DNA of 64,000 nt from Dendrophyllia cribrosa. Taxonomy: Eukaryota; Cnidaria; Anthozoa; Scleractinia; Dendrophylliidae. Shown here piece after piece: positions 24,501 to 30,500 of the stretch; position 1 is the first letter of the stretch, and each line of letters begins with the position of its first letter. Where the stretch lies: contig JAJLRJ010000010.1 in assembly GCA_024195265.1 (NCBI GenBank), positions 8,976,503 to 9,040,502 of the forward strand, read 5' to 3'. A model generated the notes under the pieces. That model made no database searches, had not been told where the DNA came from, and saw only the letters and a list, made by a program, of their open reading frames with translations. The position numbers and the translations under genes are program-made.

Positions 24501-27500
24501 ATCCTCAAGTCCCAGCGTTTACATATACCATTATCCTTAACGATCCTATTTTTTATCATATAGGTGGAGCTTTGGAGTTGTTCTTTATGAGATCTTTACC
24601 ATAGGTACGTCTAAAACGCTTTACAGTGCATTTTTCGTTTTATGCTTCTTGTTTGTTGTTTCTTAATCCAGAATTGATAATAATTAGTTTTAATTAGGCA
24701 CAGGCGTGATCGATTTCTTGAGATCAAGCCTATAAAGCTTGAGATTTCAAGAATTATAATGATTATCCAGTGTGAGGGCGCATTGGGCGAAGGAGAATGT
24801 TGATTCTGCTTGCTTGACATAAGAAATTACATTGCAACGTCGCGGTGAAAGGGATATGGTTAATATTCAAATAATACTTCGTGACATTCACGAAAAAAAA
24901 ATGATTACCCCTTGGAAAGTAAATTCCATGTCATTCGTTTTTTTTGTTATATATTTTTTAAACATTATTTTTGCCTTACGATATGTCAATACAAAACGTT
25001 ATAATGCATTCACCGGCAATTCTTATTCGCGGTTTTAACGTTGGTGGGGTTGAGTATATGCCACGTATGCAGACTTTAGTTGTACCATAATCGCATTACT
25101 AATTAATCCCTAACTTGTGCAACGCCGAACATTTCAAATTTCCCTGTCCAGCCATATAGAACGACTTCCCTTCATGTACGCATGGTGCTTGTTGCAGCTT
25201 TACTAAGCTTCCTGGTGCATTTTCTTTGCGTTAAGGTGGCTCGCCTTATCCACGGACGAAAGGACAAAAAATACCTGAGTTGCTCGAGCAGGGCTACAGG
25301 ATGCAGAAACCCATCCATGTGGATAATGCTCTGTAAGTTAATGAAGTTAAGAAATGATGAACTCCGAAAAGTGTTAAGTTAAAGGTGAATGTGTCACGGA
25401 GATTTGGTGTCATTTAAAAAACTACAAATTGTTCTTATTATTGATTTCATAACGTTAAACAAGACTTATTTCGCCCTTCTACAGCGACCGTTACATTCAC
25501 ACAGTAAAAAAGAATAAAAAATAGCTATTTAAATGTAAATTCAAACTAAAAGTAATTGTTTCAATAATAAAGGAAAAAAACTTGCGGTCCACTGATTTTC
25601 GAAATTAAATATTACTGTCAAACTTGGTGAATAAATTATAAGTCAAATAATAACTGTCAAAATAACTGATTCAAAACAATAACACTCTCACGTTTGACGT
25701 TGCGTATTTGACAGCTTTCATTCCTAGTTCAGTGACAAGTTCCTCGAAGCGATGCTTAGGCAGAGGCTTCGTTAAAATGTCCGCAATCATCTCATCAGAG
25801 GCAACATATTTCAAATCGATCGCTCCGTTCCGTACTCCTTCGCGAACAAAGTGGTAGCGAATATCGATGTGTTTGGTCCAATCATGACCCACAGGATTCT
25901 TTGACATTGCGATAGCTCCTTGGTTATCTTCATGAATTACGGTTGGTCCACTCCTACATCTGTGAATAACCTTCGAAGCCAGATTACTTCTTCGGTGGCC
26001 ATACTGAAGGCTACATACTCCGCTTCTGCTGTTGACAGTGCAACGGTAGCCTGTTTCCTGCTCAACCAGCTCACTGCTCTCCTCGCCAATGAAAACACGT
26101 TTCCTGAAGTGGAATGACGGCCATCCATATCCCTCGCCCAATCTGCATCCGTGTAACCAGACAGGTATCCATCAGCACATTTTTTGTAACTCAAACCTGT
26201 AGACATGTAGTTCCTTTCAGATATCTGAGGATCCGCTTTGCTGCAGTTAAATGAGCTTGTGTAGGATTTGCACAGAACTTCGACACAACTCCCACTGCTT
26301 GGGCGATGTCTGGACGAGTTGCGATTGCTGCATAAAGTAGGCTCCCAACAGTGGACTGGTACTGGATCGGATCGACGGATTTGCTAATACCCTCTTCCTT
26401 TTGCAGCTTGACGTTCAAATCAGCAGGTGTAGAATCTGTGCAGCTTTCCACTCTGCAGCGTGGTCACTTGCCTTTGCTTCTTGTATAGTTGTGGGTTCAT
26501 CAACCTCACATACATGATAGGCGACATGGTGTACGCATTGGGTTGCAGTCTCTGCATATTCATCGTAACCATACCTGACAGGTGCTTTTCGTGTTCTTTC
26601 AGACTGTCGAGGTTTTTGTGGCGAGTCTCCTTCCAGTTTTGCTACTTCTGATTTCTTCATTTCCTCTTCTTCTTCTTTAGTGGTGACAGCATTTTGCTTC
26701 GTTTCTTCACCCTGTTGGCCTGGCTCTGTTGTCATGTTTTTTTTTCTGACCGAAATCGTTCTCATTAAACTCAACATCTCTCCGGATATACAGCTTTCGG
26801 TTCGCCTCATCAAATAGACGATATCCCTTTGACTTCAAGCTGTAGCCCATGAAACGCATCTTCTTTGACTTCCTTTCCAGCTTTCGTCGTTCACCGTCCG
26901 GCACGTGGGCGTAGGCCATACATCCAAATACCCGTAGGTGGCTCACATCTGGTTTCTTTCCATACCATCGCTCATAGGGGGTTTCACTCTCTTTTAGCGC
27001 TGTCGTGGGCAGACGGTTTCTCACATAAGCAGCTGTAGAGATAGCTTTGGCCCAATACATGTTCGACAATCCTGCATGCGCGATCATTGAGCGTGCTGAC
27101 TCGACCAAAGTCCGATTCATTCGTTCTGCTACGCCATTCTGTTGGGGTGAGTATGGCACTGTCAATTCGTGTCTAATTCCTTTCTCCTTCAGATAGTTCT
27201 GGAACTCATTCGACAGATACTCGCCACCATTGTCCGTTCGCAAAGTTCCTAACGCCTTGCCGACATCGTTGACGGTTGTGGCTTCAAATTCTTTAAATTT
27301 TGCAAACACTTCTGACTTGTGTTTCATGAAGTACACAGCACAACACCGAGTGTAATCATCTATAAATGTTGCGAAATACTTTGCTCCTCCAATCGAGTGT
27401 GTCTGCATTGGACCGCAGACGTCACTATGCACCAACTGTACTTTCCGCGTTGATCGGATCTCTCCCATTGCGGGAAATGGTTTTCGATGCATCTTCCCTG

Positions 27501-30500
27501 CCAAACACCCTTCGCAAAAAGACAGTTCCGTCATTTTTTCGATGCTAATCACTTGTACAGATTCACTCTGAACATACTTCTTAAGGCGTAACTCATGAAC
27601 ATGTCCGAGACGTTGGTGCCATAAGTCGCTACCTGCAGATGACGCAACTGAGGCATACCCAGTAGGGGCAACTTGACGATTTAGTTGATAGAGTTTATCA
27701 GCCAGTGATCCCATTCCGCGAAGCTTCCCATTTGCATCCCAGATACAACAGTGATTGGGGCCAAATTCCACGGCGTTACCCTTAGTAACTGCAGCTCATA
27801 CAGAAAACAGGTTACAAGTGAGTTTGGGTACGTACAGCACATCATATAAAACTGCTCTCTTGGACTCATTTGCTTGAAACAGCATGTTCATATGTACGCT
27901 ACCGGATCCCAATGCCTTCACAACACGACCGTCTCCCAGTGCAACATTTTCTGGCTCATCAAATTCCTGGAAATTCATCAAAACGTGCTTTTCTTTCGTC
28001 ATATGACTGGACGCACTCGAGTCTATCAGCCATTGACATTCTTTATCCGCAGACTTCATGGTCCCAACAGACGCCATAAACGCTCCAGCATCAACATCTT
28101 CACCTTCGGTGTCAGAATTTTCTCCTCGGCGCTCTTGACCTTCAGCTACCTTTGCTTTGTGCCAGTTAACTTTTCTTGGACAATAACGGCGAATATGACC
28201 CACATCACCACATCCAAAACACGTGGGCGCATCGCGTGGCCTACCTCTCCTAAAAGTACCCGTCAGTGCTGACTCTCCACTTGACTGAACGAATAGCTCA
28301 GATTGCTTCATTTCCTCATGTATCAGTGCTTGTTGTACATAATCCAGGCTAACACCATCCATTCTAGCTTATATGGCGGTGACCAGGGTCGCAAAACTTC
28401 TTGGCAAACTTCCTAACAAAGTCACAACTTGATCCTCTTCGGAAATAGGCGCACCAATTGCCGCATCATGTGCTTCAAATGTTGTTCCACCGACGTTCCT
28501 TCTTTCATCTCGGTTCGAAAATACTGCTTTTTCAAAAACAGTTTGTTCGCGAGAGTCTCTCGTTCAAAGTGTGTTTTTAATGCATCCCAAGCTTGCTACG
28601 GTTCTTCGCATGAGGTGACCAAGTATAGCTGAGCAGTATTTATCGCCAATACAATTGTCGAGAACGCTTTCTGTTATCTCGACGGAAAAATGCCTCCGCC
28701 GTTTCCGACGCATCACTTGCAAGAACCTCTGAGCCATCTACAAATCCCCACAGTCCTTTCGCCATAAGTAGATGTTTCATTTGAAATTTCCAAGTGTTCC
28801 AATTACTCCCGTCTAGTTTGTCGATTGACCACTTCTCCTCCATGTTTCACCAACACAACAGATCGAAAAATTCGCTAAAAATTCAACTCGTCATGAATCC
28901 AAAGTCCCGCTCGAAAAACCAAACGATCACAGCCGACGTACAGCTCAAGCACCTTCCAAAAAACGTCGTCCTGAGCCCATAACCTATTGATTTCATAACG
29001 TTAAACAAGACTTATTTCGCCATTCTACAGCGTCCATTACATTCACACAGTAAAGAAGAATAAAAAATAGCTATTTAAATGTAAATTCAAACTAAAAGTA
29101 ATTGTTTCAATAATAAAGGAAAAAAACTTGCGATCCAATGATTTTCGAAATTAAATATTACTGTCAAACTTGGTGAATAAATTATAAGTCAAATAATAAC
29201 TGTCAAAATAACTGATTCAAAACAATAACACTTATATTGACAGAAACCGTAAAATAATGGTTCAGTTTTGTGAAAAAAGTACCACCAGCGAGTATACCAA
29301 AACTGTCAATGAGTGTCTCTAGTCATAGACGGACTGGTTCTAATAAGTGAATTGCAATTTAAAGATGTTAGCCTAGCGTTTTTCAAGTTCTGACAGTTTC
29401 GTTTTCAATGGCCGAGGGCTAGAACAGGCCATGATTTGATTCCCTTTCAAGAATTGGTCAATGTCTTTTTCTTGGTGTTTTAGTATTGAGATTTTGTCAA
29501 TAAATAAAGATATTGTATCGTGGTTTTGACCAAAAACGGTTATGCCGTTGTAAGTCATCAAAAGCAAGAACCGTATGTCTGTCAAATAAATAGGTATTAA
29601 ACCTTTAAAAACTAAAAAAGCTTCTCTTTATTCATCAGTGGCCAGTGGATGGTGATTTAGCATTGTCATCTCCTCTTTTAACTGAAAAGAAAAACTTTGT
29701 TAGTTGATAACAATGCCAAAAAAAGGCTGACGACATAAGCGCTTTTTAACTAAGTGTGGTAAAACCAAAACCAAAGTTATTGCTCTGTCCAATCACAACA
29801 GACGTAGGCAATCCAATGAACCAATCAGAACTCGAAGCAAATACATGTAGCCGCTGCCAAGCGCGGGAAAATGAGTGCGAGTATGTCTCGATTGGCTTTG
29901 GTTTTACTTCTGATTGGTTAAGAAAGTAACGCTAGACTTTTCAGTGATCACAAGGTGTAGCGATGCAAAACCAATTGTGAAGTTACTCTCGACACTCAAA
30001 TGAATAGACCTTTCGACCGTTGCCTTTTTACCGTTACCTTTTTACCGTTACCTTTTTACCGTTTTTCCCCTGGGCAGCCATAACGAACATTGAAATTTAT
30101 TGTTAACAAAGGGATATATTAATTTCAATGTTTATTATGGGATGCCGAGGGGGCAAAATCAATATAACTGCCTCACCGGTAAAAAAGGTCTATTAGCAAC
30201 CGCTCCAATATATAGTCTCTAAAGACCTAGTAGTTTAAAATGTAATTTACTGACATTTTCCAAGTTTTGTGATTTTAAACTGGCTGAATGCATGAAAAAA
30301 AAAATGTATATACACGTTCTGTTCTTGAAATACGCTGTATTACCTACAAAAAAAGGTCACGTTACAAGTCTGCGGGGAAAAAACAACAACTGGATTTCCA
30401 TTTTTCTATGTTATGGTACCAAAATCATTGATAACGGTAACAAGAACTCCTGACATCAACGGTTGAAGATATTTCTCTCAAACCTAATTTTGTTGCGTGT

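Larger units (their letters stand above)
25439..29230 (-). mobile_element. Ty1/copia-type LTR retrotransposon, defective
   Basis: Two 246-bp LTRs flank about 3.3 kb encoding, on the - strand, Gag, zinc knuckle, protease, GAG-pre-integrase, integrase and RNase H in copia order. The RT core is deleted and several stops and frameshifts are visible. TSD CTTAT at 25434-25438 and 29231-29235. Inserted antisense in the RTK intron between kinase exons 25332 and 30568. Confidence 0.93.
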
